The position numbers and the translations under genes were made by a program. From Latrodectus hesperus (taxonomy: Eukaryota > Arthropoda > Arachnida > Araneae > Theridiidae): DNA of 64,000 nt. The notes under the pieces were generated by a model that saw only the letters and a list, made by a program, of their open reading frames with translations, was not told the DNA's origin and searched no databases. Shown piece after piece: positions 25,233-38,652 of this stretch (its first letter is position 1; each line of letters opens with the position of its first letter). Location of the stretch: NCBI GenBank assembly GCA_037975125.1, contig CM075860.1, forward strand, positions 22,739,274 to 22,803,273, given 5' to 3'.

Positions 25233-25720
25233 ATATGCAGCAGGGCTTGTCCAGTCATGGTTAGATAAACGTGATAAGGAAGTTAAAACACTACCTGAAC
25301 CTACAGTGACACCTGGCATCAATGTAATTGAATCATTGTGATTTATTTTAATTCATTCAATACAGAATCAATACTTTTCATTATTGACATCTTTTCCAGA
25401 ACTATTACAGTGTATCTATAAAAAACGGTGCATTATTCCTATAAATACTAGGCACTTGCATAAAGTGATTTCTAGGCAATTTTAAGCTGTATTACATACT
25501 AAAACAGTTTTATGTCGTATATTATACATGATTCATAATGAATCTAAGATATTTCATTCTAATATTTTGATAACCACTTATGCACTGAAAATAAATCAAA
25601 ACTAAACAATGCATACAAAATTCATTTTTAAAGTATATTTCAAAATTCTAATTTTGGAAAATAGTATCATTTTTTTTATCCAAAATTCTGTTTTTGTTAA
25701 TATCAATAACGATAAAAAAA
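25233..25720. other. Stretch without recognised gene
   Basis: AT-rich, nothing recognised. Confidence 0.5.
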
Positions 25721-26684
25721 TGTTCCTGGTGTGCATTGAATATTCTTTTAAGTAAAAGGTTGACTTTACATTAAGCTTTACTAAAAGCAGGGGATTTAGA
25801 AAATAGTTTCATATTTTAATGACAAATTAGGGTTTGAATGATTAAAAATGCGAATATAATAATGTGCATTCAAAATTTATATAAGCAAATTGTATGCGCG
25901 ATTAATTTTTATCCAAGTTTCAAACAAACTAATAATATTTTTTTTTTGGAAAAATTTCATTCATTAAAATTTTAGTTCGCATTGTAAAAATTGATGTACA
26001 TTCAAATTTAAATAAGAAAGCAAGTCTATTTAAATTTGCAATAAAAGTGAAATAATTAGTTATTATATTAAATAAGATCTAATTTCATAAAGGAAATACT
26101 GTTTGAGACTCAATCGTAGTGTTAAATAAAACTAAGTATAATAATAGTTACTGGACGCTCTGTCAAAATAGTTATCTTTTTCTTCATTAGAAAGATTACC
26201 TCATAATGCATTTAGTGATACTACTAAACAAAGTTCTTTAGAAGTGATATTTCTGTACCAAAATACAGTTCAAATGTCAATAAATGATTGTGGATCATAT
26301 CCTAGCCAAGATCGATGATTTTAAGCTTACCATTCGTCACTGGGGAGAATGCGCTTAAAAGCCTCATCATTAACGTAGGGACAGCGAAATGTGCCTGCCT
26401 CATCTGACCTCTAATGGACCAAATGGGCTTCTGAGGGCTACTCATAAATACTTTTCAACTCAATGTGCATTTGCACAATAGACGATGACAAATCAACTTA
26501 TTTATCAGTTCGGTATTTTCAACGTCAACTTAAAATGAATTTTATAATTTCTAACATAATGGTTATCGAAATTTTAATTTGTCATTAAAATATGAAACTA
26601 TTTTCTAAATCCCCTGCTTTTAGTAAAGCTTAATGTAAAGTCAACCGTTTACTTAAAAGTATATTCAACGCACACCAAGAACAA
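25721..26684. mobile_element. 964-bp element with 108-bp terminal inverted repeats
   Basis: 25721-25828 (tgttcctggtgtgcattgaa ... gacaaatt) is matched by the reverse complement of 26576-26684 at high identity, including taaaagcaggggatttagaa. The inside has no frame of note but includes a GC-richer part at 26300-26450. No clear target duplication could be read. It may be a long-TIR MITE or a foldback element; only one copy is in the window. Confidence 0.8.
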
Positions 26685-27624
26685 ATTAAAATAGGAATAA
26701 AAAATGTAAAGTCTTAAAGTAAAGTGTTTTGTATTATTCAACTACCCGGAAGAAAACAGTGACGTTAGAATCTCCGACACACATGTATGTAATAGTAGGC
26801 TTTGAATTTAGTTGAAAATGTTTAACATTCAAGGTAAAATTTCAGTTTGATGTAAAAAATTTACTTATTGGTACATCTTGGTTTTTTTGAACGCTAAAAT
26901 ATGAATAACAAAACGGTAATGCTGAAACTACGCAAGTTAAAGCTCTGAAAATACCAGGGTTACTAATAATTGAATTTCATCTCCAAAACATATCACCAAA
27001 TGTTTTGACAAAGGGGTACCCTATACAGAATTGTGCCCCAGCTTGAAAAATAACCATATTTGTTGTTTGTTAATTGGTATTTTCTTAAATTTAATTAAAA
27101 GTTTTTTTTATTTATTTCAGTAATGAGGTAAGGATTAGGTCTTATATGTAGATAAGCTAAAGGCAAATTGAATGGCTCATATTTCCCTATAGTTAAACAG
27201 TTATAAATATGTGTTAGCATAAAAGTTATAAATAAATAAATACATTTATTTGTATTAAAAATATTACATTATGATGATGTAGAAATAAGGGAAGATTGGA
27301 TGCCATGGATATTTTTTGTAGCTCTTCCCCAGTGCTTATGCGTAAATGTTAAACTTTAAATTTGAAGCATCACCACATGGCTCTGTTCTTGAATCAAACA
27401 GAAAGCGGAATGATATGCATTGCACCATAACTAAATCTACTGGAGTTCGAGTCAGCATTTAATTTAATTTAATTGTAATCACTGTGTATTCAAAACTTGG
27501 TAATGAAGTCCAACTTATGTAATTAATTTGCCACAGACTATCATCAAGATATAAGTTTTATATTCCATTTCATATATCATTGTTCTTAATTCAATACCAG
27601 CCAAAACATCAGCTGATAAACAAA
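26685..27624. other. Stretch without recognised gene
   Basis: AT-rich. No repeat family match. Confidence 0.45.
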
Positions 27625-27866
27625 TTGAGCAATTTATTTACTCGATTTTGCGGCACCACAAACCAACATTAGGACTCACAATACAAATATTTGTATTTTT
27701 GACCAAAGGGCCTGGAGTGAAAAGCATATGTCTAGGCTAGATAATCAGTCTAATGTGAAAACCCAAGTGCTTAGTTCCCAGTATGATTGATACGCAGTTT
27801 GATTGAACCACTGAAGGGATTAAACGCGTAGTAGAGTTTGTCCAGAGTCAAGACTGAACCTTGCAT
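27625..27866 (-). mobile_element. SINE, family B, copy 2
   Basis: ttgaccaaagggcctggagt, caagtgcttagttcccag and ccactgaagggattaa are the reverse complements of family B words at 57741-58015. The head is degenerate. Confidence 0.7.
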
Positions 27867-28257
27867 TTGTGGATTAGGAGTACGAAACGGTACTACTATA
27901 CTTTTTACACACGTATAATATATTTCCACCTATAAATCACACAAATTAGGAATTTTCAGTATAAAAGTAATACACAGAGATGTGTGTACGAATGAAAACG
28001 TTTACCCTAACTGCAAGTTCAGTTTTATGCATTGATAATAAAGACAAATATTTGAGTTGTCTTTTGGGGAATAATAACAAGTGACCAAAATGTTACGTTA
28101 AGATGTAAATCTTAACAACATATATACCAAGAAGGTTCTGTGACAGTATAGCTAAAGAAAGCAAAATTAGGTGAAATATTTTACATACAGGTAAATGTAA
28201 TTTTCAATCATATAAATCTGTTAAAAATAACACCATAGTTACTATTTAAATCTATAA

Positions 28258-28258
<1 letters not shown>

Positions 28259-28325
<67 letters not shown>
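28259..28325. repeat. (TA)n microsatellite
   Basis: About 67 bp of TA. Confidence 0.97.
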
Positions 28326-28327
<2 letters not shown>

Positions 28328-28719
28328 ATTAAAGATTGTTTGATACATAAGAACGTAATACATTATTTGTTTTTCTAATACTTCTCTCACATGTCTAATT
28401 TTTCCATTTCGTTTGGGCTTTTTCTTAAGATTGAGGGGTGCAAAGGCATTACATTTTATAGTGATGTCCATATTCCACAGCAGAAAATCCATTCGTTGCT
28501 TCAACCACTTTCAATGTCACTGAAGAGGCGTTTCCATGCTCACATATCTTAGTGTATTCCATTTCTTTAAAAAAAAGCCCTTAATTTTAGACATATATTT
28601 TGTTAATTCTATTTCCATCTGCTTTTGAGCTGCATGGATTTTTAGATTTTTGCATTTATATACACACACAGAGATTCAAGATTGTTTTTAAAAATTAAGA
28701 AGGGTGTCCATCAAGACGA

Positions 28720-28960
28720 GCAAAATTAGCAATTTATTTACTCAACTTTGTGGTACCATAGCCTTATAGGGCTAGGGCCTACGGAACCCATATCTGTTTT
28801 TTGACCAAAGAGCCTGGAGTGCAAAACATATGTCTATACTAGGTTTCAGCCTAAAGTTAGAACCCGAGTGCTTAGTTCCCAGCATGCCTGGTAGACAGTT
28901 TTGTGGACCCACTAAGGAGTTGAGATGTAACTGAACGTATCATCGCGTTCCACTCTAACA
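28720..28960 (-). mobile_element. SINE, family B, copy 3
   Basis: It shares agcaatttatttactc, ttgaccaaagagcctggagt and gagtgcttagttcccagcat with copy 2, in the same orientation about 1.1 kb away. The two could be independent insertions or a small duplication. Confidence 0.7.
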
Positions 28961-29275
28961 GGCAGAAAGAAAGTAGTATAAATGCATCCGAGAAGCTCGA
29001 TGATGGAGGAGGATCTTTACCGCCCTCTGCCACCCCTCACCATTCCAACTCACTTTCACTTCTGCGGACACAAGAAAGTACTAAGCGTACGAGTCTCCTG
29101 TACTCTGCGCTGGAGATCTCGCGTCGAGACACGTTAGTGTCACAGACAAAATTGACACGACACCAAGAATCTTCGAGAGGGTGTGCCATTCATTCCTTTG
29201 CCGGTGTCAACTGTACATCAACATGCGTGGCTCAGCATTTTGAGTAGTTTCTGAAGATTTTCACAATAATAAATT
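28961..29275 (+). other. GC-richer block with TATA-like and poly(A)-like signals
   Basis: Directly after the SINE comes about 300 bp of mixed composition. It has gtataaatgc near 28976, several cgcgtcgagacacg-type CpG words near 29130, and aataataaa at 29266. It could be a solo LTR, a promoter with first exon, or another repeat. No TG..CA boundaries or target duplication are evident. Just downstream, tttttttctcctctcag at 29352 resembles a 3' splice site before a short frame ending at 29457. I cannot assign it. Confidence 0.25.
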
Positions 29276-29459
29276 TGGTGGTGCAAATTTGGTGCATCGT
29301 TCACTTGCTTTCCGAACACTGTTGTTGGTACATGTGGGATTCAATGAATGTTCCTCTTTTTTTCTCCTCTCAGATGGGACTCGATGCTTCCTTTGTCATT
29401 GTGGCTCGTTTAAAGCACAGACATATTAACATAATCATACAAGTTTCATCATTCTAATA

Positions 29460-30278
<819 letters not shown>

Positions 30279-30424
30279 TGAAGTTTAAATTCTGTAAAAA
30301 AGGAAGAGAAATTGTTTTTAAAGGCAGTTTTTTGCATGCATAAACATGTTTTTCATTATTCACATTTACAGTATGCAAGTGAACCCGAGGCTGTACCTCA
30401 CGTTTAACGGTTTGAAATATTCCA

Positions 30425-30680
30425 CGAATTTGAAATTGTCACGAATCCCCTCATCATTTTGAACCACAGTCAAGTGATGAAGTTACACTTGAGCTGGCAC
30501 TCTGCTCTCCACACCCACGCCACGCCACACCAGCTGAAGGACTTTGGACATGTCAGAAGAACGTGGACATGTCCGCATTCCACGGACAACTTTAATGAGA
30601 GAGAATGTGGTCACTCTCCCAAATGATGCTTCACTATGGGAAGCAGCGTAAAGCTACTGCCTCTTCACAAGTTAGTGGAA
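30425..30680 (-). mobile_element. SINE-like repeat, family D, copy 2
   Basis: gagctggcactctgctctcc, cacgccacaccagctg, aacgtggacatgtccgc and aaatgatgcttcacta align in order with copy 1 at 17850. Confidence 0.65.
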
Positions 30681-31084
30681 AATCATAACAAACTTATTGC
30701 TTGAAAAAAACACAAAATTAAATTGGCAATTCTTTGACCCATTTAGAGCAGATCTGGTACCAGTCATTTTGCATTATCATTCTTTTGCATTTGTTTAACT
30801 AGGGGCGATGAAGTTATTCTGATATGATTCTATTTCCTTTGAATTGTAATCTTCAAATCAGGAACAGCGAAAACTGGATTATGTGTCTTTCGAATAAGTC
30901 CAGTCTGGTTTTTTTACTGCACAATTGTCATTTTCTGTACATGAAGGCTAATTAATGAGTCCTACATTAAAAGTTTAAGGCTAATTAGCAGGTCTAAAAA
31001 TGGTTCCAAAATTAAAAAATACAAAGACTAATCAACTGGTCTAAATATTGGGTTCTATACTTAAAAGCGTATTCGTGATCAAGT

Positions 31085-31180
31085 AAAATAATCAAACCTA
31101 ATATAGGAATCAAACCCACAATCTACTGAACAGAGACCAGGCACTAACAGCTCTTTTACCAGCTCAGCACATATGTCTCA
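31085..31180 (-). repeat. tRNA-like fragment
   Basis: On the minus strand, gctgagctggtaaaagagct resembles an A box, and gtgggtttgattcc a B box about 45 bases later. The rest does not fold into a cloverleaf by eye. Probably a SINE head remnant, not a gene. Confidence 0.4.
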
Positions 31181-33249
31181 TTATATCTGCCAGCATTAAG
31201 GGCGAAAGTGTATGTTTACAACAATAGTTACAATAAAATTAATTTTACTGTATAAAAAATATAAAACGACTATTCGATATCAAGAAATATAATTCTATCA
31301 AAAAAGCATTATCTGAAGACCTTAGAAATTATAAAATGTCTAAGAATTACGATTCTGCAATTTATGTTTACTTTTATTAGTATTAAAAAATATATTAATA
31401 TTTTCAAATACTTCATGGTAAAAAAGTGAATAATGTATTTATGTTTGATAATGAAGCCATAAACTAATTCTCAGTAAATAATGGATTATAGTAATCCCCC
31501 CCCCAAAAAAATATCATTTGACTTTGTATGAAATGCATGTAAGAACGTATTTGCATAGGACATCAAGAATATTGTTTCTATGATTCAAGCATAACTTTCG
31601 ATTCAATATTCAAAAGAGATAGAAATACAATAAATTAAAGTGGGGTCAAGATGGTAACTGTCTTACGGTTCGAGAGTTCGTGGGTTCGATTACCATTTCG
31701 TCATTGTTTGGTTTAATGGTTTGGAATTTGCGTTAAGCTATATGTTCTGTTTTAATTTACCTTTATGTTTAAAAATGTTCTAGAAGCAAATAAACATAAT
31801 ATTACCAGAATACCGCAAATGTATTTTGAAGTTTCTAACTATTAATTGGCAAAATTATGTGACAAGGAAAAGCAAGCAAAAAGATAAATTAACTGTCACA
31901 TATTAGTTTGCATTTTTACAAATCTTATGATCCAAAGACCTTAAAGGCGTTATGTTTTACAGAAAAGTTCACAAGAAAATTAATTGTTTGTTCATTATAT
32001 AAACAAGCACCTTTGGTACTTTATTCAATACTATGTTTCTTGTATTATTTACTTCATTAATAATAAAACTCATACTTTTAACTATACAGTTTTTATATTG
32101 AAAGTAACGTTTCTAAATGAATACATTATACATTTCATCCAATAAACATTAGCTGTCAAATTACAAGAAAACTCGCTTACAATTTTTAAATAAAATTTTT
32201 ATTAAGAGCCCTTGCATTTTTTTTCCAGACACCGAAACAATTCTCGAAGATTAATTAATTTTAATACTTTTACAACAATTGTTTTAAGTCGCAAAGGAAA
32301 TCCTAAATTATTGTTCTGTCTTAAAACGAGAAGGAACGAAAAAGTTCTCTTGAATAACTCAGAAGCGTTATTCTTTATTAGTTGTCAAATTCAAGCTTAA
32401 CGAGAATCTAAAAGCGTCATTAGTCTGGAGTAACAGATTTCCGAGAGGATTTTGTTTTTAGTGTTTCCAGTTTCTAATAAATACATTTAAGATGTTAAGA
32501 TCAAAGATGAAGTATATAAATATCTTTTCTCTTAATAAATATGGACTTTTTTCGCAGGTTTAATAGCCAATTTTGAAGTCTTCCAGCTATTATGAGGCAT
32601 GCACCATTCATACTGGCAAAAAGGTTTAACATAAATTATCTTTAGAGACCGAAAGTGATTTATATTATGTTCTGTGAAAATACCCAGAAAATAAATATTG
32701 TTGTGTAAGAATAACAACGATTTTCAGTAAACTCATAATCTGCGTCAATCCTTGTAGCTTGTCAGAATATATTTAATAAACTCTTAATTTTTCTCGATCC
32801 ATATCAACAAAACCAATATTCAGTATGCTTGTTAAAATTGTGCCACTTTCTTATGAAACGAAAATTATAATATTTGTTTAACTAAAATATATTAGAGATT
32901 ATAATATTTATTGTGCTTTAATTGAGCATCATATTTCCTTAGATTTAAAGTGATATTTTCCTGCGTCAAATATTTATTTAGAGGAAAACCAATTATTTTA
33001 TTCGAATATTAAATCTAAATTATTTCATAAACACTAAATGAAATACCGATTAAACCATAAAAAATAAAATTAAAAATAAACTTTAATCTTTTCTTTTTTA
33101 TCATTTTGTTAAAAAGAAAAAAGAAGTTAGTTTTGTTTGTCTTATAAATTTCCAATTACTGATGAAATTGACAACGAGAATCGGGTGACGAAAATTGTGG
33201 ATGTTTTATGAATCGATTAAATTCTACCATACACAAACAATTTAAATTC
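31181..33249. other. AT-rich stretch; one tRNA-like fragment at 31632-31705
   Basis: At 31632-31705, aagatggtaactgtcttacg and gtgggttcgattaccatt resemble A and B boxes of a decayed SINE head. The rest (31706-33249) shows no gene or repeat that I recognise. Confidence 0.4.
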
Positions 33250-33665
33250 AATTAGTGAAAAAATTTTACCGCATGGTGACCCTTGGCGAAATTTTAAAAA
33301 TGTCCTCAAGGGTCGCAAAATGGCTGAATTAGTGACAAATCTTTCATACATTGTTGGTATCTAACAATATGTTCAACTCATTTTACAAAATTAACAAAAA
33401 AACGCAGATTTATAGATTTCAAACATCAATGGTAAAATAATGAAATTGATATGTTAAATTATCCATCAAATTTTTTTTATTAAATTTTTTTATATTAATG
33501 ACTTTAAATCGGTAAATAATCATGAGAAATTAATGACAAATAAGGTTGCCAAAATACTAGTTTGCCGGGTTTCCAGTAAAAATGTTCACCAAATTGGGCG
33601 CCAAAAAACGCGCCAAGGGTGACCGTACAGTAAATCTGATCCAAATTAGTCTGTCTAAAAAAAGT
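33250..33665. mobile_element. 'cggtcacccttgg' terminal-repeat element, copy 2
   Basis: This is copy 1 (13308-13760) in reverse orientation. ggtgacccttggcgaaattt lies at the left and ccaagggtgaccgtacagta at the right, and the inside shares gacaaataaggttgccaaaa and related words. The right flank tctgatccaaat corresponds to atttggatcag outside the core repeat of copy 1, so the element is longer than the core. No coding sequence. Confidence 0.75.
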
Positions 33666-33889
33666 AAATTAATAATTTTCTAAAATAAAATATTTTAAAA
33701 TTAGTAAAACTTGTTTTTGATGATGATTTTAATAAAAGAAATTGATCACAGAGTACCGATTTTAAAATCAAAAGATGTGGAATAATATAAATGGGATGCA
33801 TTCAAGTCAATATTGAAGTTGAAAGATTTAATGTTCACCCATAGATAATGGTGCAATGAGAAACTTTAAAGTTACTGAAATTGAAAAAC

Positions 33890-34082
33890 TCTCCTATGAT
33901 TGTGCGCCTCGCAATTTTTAACCTCGATCAGGTGACGAGTTCACACTCGAGATTAACACTCTCTTCTCCTCATCCACGCAACACATATGGGCGGACAAAA
34001 GATGTCACATGTAAAGTGGACACACGTCCGCAACCCCATGGAGCTCTAGCAACTCACAGGGAGAGAATATGGTCATCTTCCA
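33890..34082 (-). mobile_element. SINE-like repeat, family D, copy 3 (truncated)
   Basis: caggtgacgagttcacactc, ctcttctcctcatccacgca, acacgtccgcaaccccatgg and agctctagcaactcac match copies 1 and 2. The right (head) portion is missing. Confidence 0.6.
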
Positions 34083-34491
34083 AGTGAAAGAATATTAAAT
34101 TATAAACTATAAAATCAAAAAAATCTAAACATTTAAATCCTGAATACCATGTTAAGTTTCTAATCGTGTATTCACACATCACAGCAATCGAAGACGCGCA
34201 ATCTTCTCTATCAAAACATCTTGACTGTGACATAGAACATTTAAAGGAGACAGACTGCATGACTTCTGAACGTGGCAGACTAGTTAAAGTAGTTACGATC
34301 CGGATTCCCAACCAGATGAGGTGTCATCATATATCCTCGCAAACCCAAAGTGCCAAAAAAATCATGGTGTAAATTTAAAATACTTAAAATTTAATGTAGG
34401 CTTAAGCAAGGCACAAGTTTTAAGATTTAGAAGAGATTGTTTACAAATACCGCAATTATTAATTTGGAATTCTGTTAATGAATGAATGTTT
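34083..34491. other. Stretch without recognised gene
   Basis: A frame at 34166-34372 (68 codons) has no domain that I recognise. Confidence 0.35.
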
Positions 34492-34713
34492 GGCACAGGT
34501 GCCGTATAATCCAAGATGCCAAATTTTAAATTTAGCGATTTTTTTTCCAGATTTTCTTAAGTATCTGGACCTATAAGAATTATGCAGAAAATTCTATTTT
34601 GGTAACTCTAGTATTTACCTCATCGCGCACGTTACGATACGTCATCTTGGCAACATTTCTTCATCGCCAAAAAATTCAGAATTCGGAATTATGGATTATA
34701 CAGCACCTGTGCC
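34492..34713. mobile_element. 222-bp MITE-like palindromic element
   Basis: ggcacaggtgccgtataatc (34492-34511, extending to 34513) is the inverse of the right end at 34692-34713 with one mismatch. Just inside, ccaagatgcc on the left and cttggcaaca on the right keep a mirrored theme. No target duplication is obvious and no coding content. Confidence 0.75.
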
Positions 34714-34872
34714 GAAAATTTAAAAATTTAAATCGGCTTTGTCGATTTAAACTAATTATAAAGTGGATGTTTTGTCGTGTCGTTATTATTTTGATTTTTC
34801 TGTTGCTCTATTGTTCATGTGTTAATGGCTAGAACCAATATAAAAAAAAGATTCTCAAACCAATGCTTTGCT

Positions 34873-35421
34873 AAGTATCTCAGGCAATGCTGGGTGGACT
34901 TATATTACCTGAGCTTATAAATTGTTATCTTATGGCTGAAAAGACACAAGAAATAACAAACCTTTCTGCATCTGCAGGTGATGCCTCTGAAGTAGTCCTT
35001 GCTGAAAAAGACAAGGGAACTCAGAGGCAGTCTTGTAAAGGGGCAGTAATGAATCCTTCACTTGAGGTAGAAATGATTTCCAAACCATATTCTTCTGGTG
35101 AAAGTCAGGAAGTTATCCCTAGCATGACTGACTTTCTGACCAGATGGGACTAATCTGCTGGAAATGTCATACGCAAGAGGAAACGGCACAGCATATTATT
35201 TATGAATGCGAGGCTCTTGCCCTCCCTAGATTAACCTCTTTAGGCATCATACATACTAGAGAGTTACACCTAGAACCCATTAAAGGGTTATCGGACTTTA
35301 TTAATAAAGTGGGTGACCCGAGCAACTGGAACTAGGAAACATTGGGTTTGGAGTTAATGGTACAAAATGCTGATAAAAGCAGAGGTGCCCAATGACATAC
35401 AAACCCAATTCGAAGAAGAAG
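34873..35421 (+). mobile_element. 5'-truncated LINE insertion with 11-bp target duplication
   Basis: The direct repeat aatgctttgct lies at 34862-34872 and 35422-35432. The right end of the inserted DNA is a LINE tail ending cgaagaagaag. The last 280 bp match a second insertion at 41881-42156. The first 270 bp hold an 88-codon frame (34887-35153) rich in Glu, Ser and Thr that I do not recognise as LINE. Either the copy reaches further 5' into its LINE, or it is a chimera made by template switching. Confidence 0.85.
35144..35335 (+). pseudogene. LINE ORF2 C-terminal fragment with CCHC zinc knuckle
   Basis: The frame reads GLICWKCHTQEETAQHIIYE + CEALALPRLTSLG and ends PIKGLSDFINKVGDPSNWN before a stop at 35333-35335. 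CxxC...H...C spacing followed by EALALPRL is the C-terminal zinc-knuckle region that follows RNase H in the I/R1/Jockey-type non-LTR elements. Only about 60 codons of a 1000-plus-codon ORF2 are present. The conserved start of the 3' untranslated part follows (ggaaacattgggtttggagt). Confidence 0.85.
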
Positions 35422-35432
35422 AATGCTTTGCT

Positions 35433-36465
35433 CCCTATATAAGAAATCGTTTTATTAACAAAATTAACTTTGACACTATTCTTAGACATTATGTGATGGA
35501 TAAAATTCTATGAGAGCCCATATCCTTGCCAATAAACTGAAAATAAACTCCAAACCAGAACATTCCAGAAATAGTTAGGTTTATCATATCTAGTGTATCA
35601 AAATGTGGTTACCAAGATTGGCGGATACCATAATTATCATCAACCAAAATCATTTGCACGAAGGGTGTTGGCTCTGCTAGGATCCAACCCTATGATCCGG
35701 CCCTTGCCACTCGAAGAATGTGATTTGAAGGCAAGCAGCCAATTCGTTACCAAATCGGATTTACCCTCTCAATACGATTTGACGTCGATGAAACATTGTT
35801 TGACATCATGGATATTTTAAACCAATGAAAATTGTAATAAAATTGCGTTGTATCGTGATCTCAACTCAAACGAAGGAAATAACCACCTTATGGTTAAAAA
35901 AAAATCAGTAAACATTATAGTACTTTTTATTTTAAAATTAGGTTTTTTTATACCAATTTTAAAATAACATTTTATCCTCGACAAGATTTATTTTAATATC
36001 CAACTCTTAAAAAATCCTGTCCGAGAAAGTAGTTTTTATACCTAATGGACAATATTTGTCTGTTTTACCGATAGAAACACCGAGGACTTTTTAAGCACTA
36101 CCACCAATTGAGACGTACATTTAGAACAGAAAAGCGCAAATTTATCCCCCTCTGTTTAGCAGTAGCCATAATTAAACTCGGAGAAAATTACTCGAAAAGC
36201 CGCTGTTTCTATTGATTATGACACCGTAATCCCAAAATGATATGACGTTGCTATAATCAAGCAATCAATCAATTATTTGACATCTTTTCAAGAATCAACT
36301 TCTGATCTTCAACATACTGCAACCGAGACAGTACACATTTCGTAGATAAAAAATATGGAAAAATCTTGATATCGTATACTAAATCAGTTTATTTGCAGAT
36401 TAACTGGGTGGATTGCACATGAACGGTTTTCGAGCTTCAGTGTCATCATGGATATTTCCAGTTAT
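35433..36465. other. Stretch without recognised gene
   Basis: A 75-codon frame at 35593-35820 is unusually GC-rich for this window but has no domain that I recognise. The remainder is AT-rich. Confidence 0.35.
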
Positions 36466-36477
36466 AATCATTAAAAC

Positions 36478-36779
36478 TTTTTTTTTCCAACGGCTGGCAC
36501 ACTTGGGTGACGAACCCTATGCCATAACAAGGCCATAAACTGCGACTCATTTGTCGTTACCCAGCGGGCACCTGTGAACCAAGTCACGGAGGCGAGTAGC
36601 GTTGCCCGCGCCATACCACCACAAACCCTTTTATAGGTTGGGCCACATTCATACAACAACACAGACGAAAGGACAGAGAGAACAGAGAAGGAAAGAAACA
36701 TCCATGCCCGAATCGGGATTTGAACCCGCTACCAACAGCTCAGGAGTCAGGAACGCTAACCACTCAGCCATCGGTCGGC
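36478..36779 (-). mobile_element. SINE, subfamily A2, 12-bp target duplication
   Basis: The minus-strand head gaccgatggctgagtggtta has a near-perfect A box (tggctgagtgg), and gcgggttcaaatcccg a B box. The body shares gggcatggatgt, tgaatgtggc and acctataaaagggt with family A but has a different 3' half (ttcacaggtgcccgctgggt). The tail reaches ttggaaaaaaa. The flanking direct repeat atcattaaaact (36466-36477 and 36780-36791) is exact. Confidence 0.92.
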
Positions 36780-36791
36780 ATCATTAAAACT

Positions 36792-37897
36792 ATGAATGCG
36801 TGTCATCCACATTTCCGATATTAATTCATCTTTAAATCCAGTAAAACCTGTTATTTGTACCAACCGCAAACAATTAGGAATTACTGTGATGAATTATTTG
36901 CTTAGATATTTCAAACTTTAAATATGTAGTTAACATTCATTAAAAGAAGCAAAGACTACTTAATTATCGATATAATTATAAAATTCCTTTTAGTAGCCTT
37001 TAAACGCTTTTGTTAGTATGAACGAGGAATAATCTGTACTTAATGACAATCTATTAAGATTGTCTAGACTGATTTCATATTTGTTTAATAAGCAATTTAT
37101 TCCAATTTAAATAAAATATAAATTATTCACTTTATCTGTAATATGCCGATGAAAATTTGTTAACTATCATAATTCCTCCTCGATTGCGCAGAAATTATTA
37201 ATATATAATATGTTGCTTCTTATCTATGCTTATTTGGTATTAAATTGAGAAAAAAATGTATAATGAGAATTCAGTATAATTTAAGTATAATAATGTTTAC
37301 CATTATTTATAATATTTACAAAATATTTCTTAAAATATAATAATTTCGAAAACATTTATTTCTTGTTTTATTTTTTGCAGTGAATTTAAAAAAAGTATTG
37401 GAAAAACATATGAATTTTATCCTCTACGGGAATTCAGATCTTCAGTTTTTTAAGAGTAAGCAAATTCTTAAGTAAAAAAACTTAATTTCAGTTCAAACAT
37501 AACTTGATTATACATTAAATAATTGATTCAAAATAGTAAAAGGCTTTAAAATATTTCGTAGATAATTTTAGTTTATCATATATTAAAATATTTAACAAAA
37601 ACATTGAATGATTCATCAAACTAAAGAGCACTGCTATTTTAAAATGTCTTTTTGTCAAAATTACCAACAGAACTAAAATGAAAACAAGAAAAATTAGCAA
37701 TAGACTCTTACTTAACCAAATAGTAGTAAGGCAAATTCCCCTAATTTTACAGACTTCAGCTCTCAAACTTCGGTTAGCATGCTTCAGTTAAAAATGTGTG
37801 ATTAGAAAATTAATGTCCTAAACGCTATCTATTATTTACTTTGTCCTAAACGCTATTTCACATAACTAAATGAGATCGTGTAGAATATCAGAGTTTT
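36792..37897. other. AT-rich stretch, nothing recognised
   Basis: No gene and no family match. Confidence 0.5.
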
Positions 37898-37909
37898 GCC
37901 CCATCACAT

Positions 37910-38181
37910 GTTGTTGTCGTGTGCCAGCTAGGCTAGCAATATGGGGTGTGCTGTTCCACTTTTTCAACTAAACCATATTTGGTGTGGAGTCCGACTTCTT
38001 CAGTACACACATGCCATAGGTACTCGTTTATAGGGTAGGCAACCAATCACTCCACTTTCATACACAGAAACCACAAAGACAGGATAGAGAGAGATAGTAT
38101 ATCCATGCCCGAACTGGGATTCGAACCCAGGACTTTCCTATCCGTGGTCAGGGACTCTGACCTCTAGACAGCGCGGGTGGC
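37910..38181 (-). mobile_element. SINE, family A, 12-bp target duplication
   Basis: Complete family A body on the minus strand. gccccatcacat flanks it at 37898-37909 and 38182-38193. Confidence 0.94.
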
Positions 38182-38652
38182 GCCCCATCACATAAATTAT
38201 TTAAAAAGAACCTGTTGTCGAGAATATATTAAGCGTTTGTTTACGAGTGGAAAATTAGAATATCTGTGTATCAGAGTAAAAGAAAAAAAACAATAAATGT
38301 TTGACTGAAAAATACACTGCATCGATGAAGTTTATCTTAAAATAACATAATAAAAAGAGAAAATTTAATAAAATGTTGAACGTTTTCGAGTTCTGAATTA
38401 TTAAGTATCGAGGAGGCTGATTTTCTTCCTTACATATCCAAAATGTATATATCATTTTTTTTAAAGATTGCACTTTGAAATGAGAAAAAGAGATAATCAA
38501 ATGCCGTACACATTTTTTCTTCAATGTTGTTAAATGGTTGAACATAAATCTCAATTTTAAATTGTGAATTATGCACCTTCCACTTGAAGCAAGCATCTCT
38601 TTCTTGAAAGGATAAAATTTCCCGATTGAATGACACTTTGTTTTAATGAGTT

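Noticed and set aside
28961..29275. Firm call of a BEL/Pao or Gypsy LTR
   Set aside because: No TG..CA ends, target duplication, primer-binding site or internal gag/pol sequence could be shown.
34887..35153. Stand-alone host gene of 88 codons
   Set aside because: It lies inside a segment bounded by a LINE target duplication and runs into LINE sequence; kept as a possible chimera instead.
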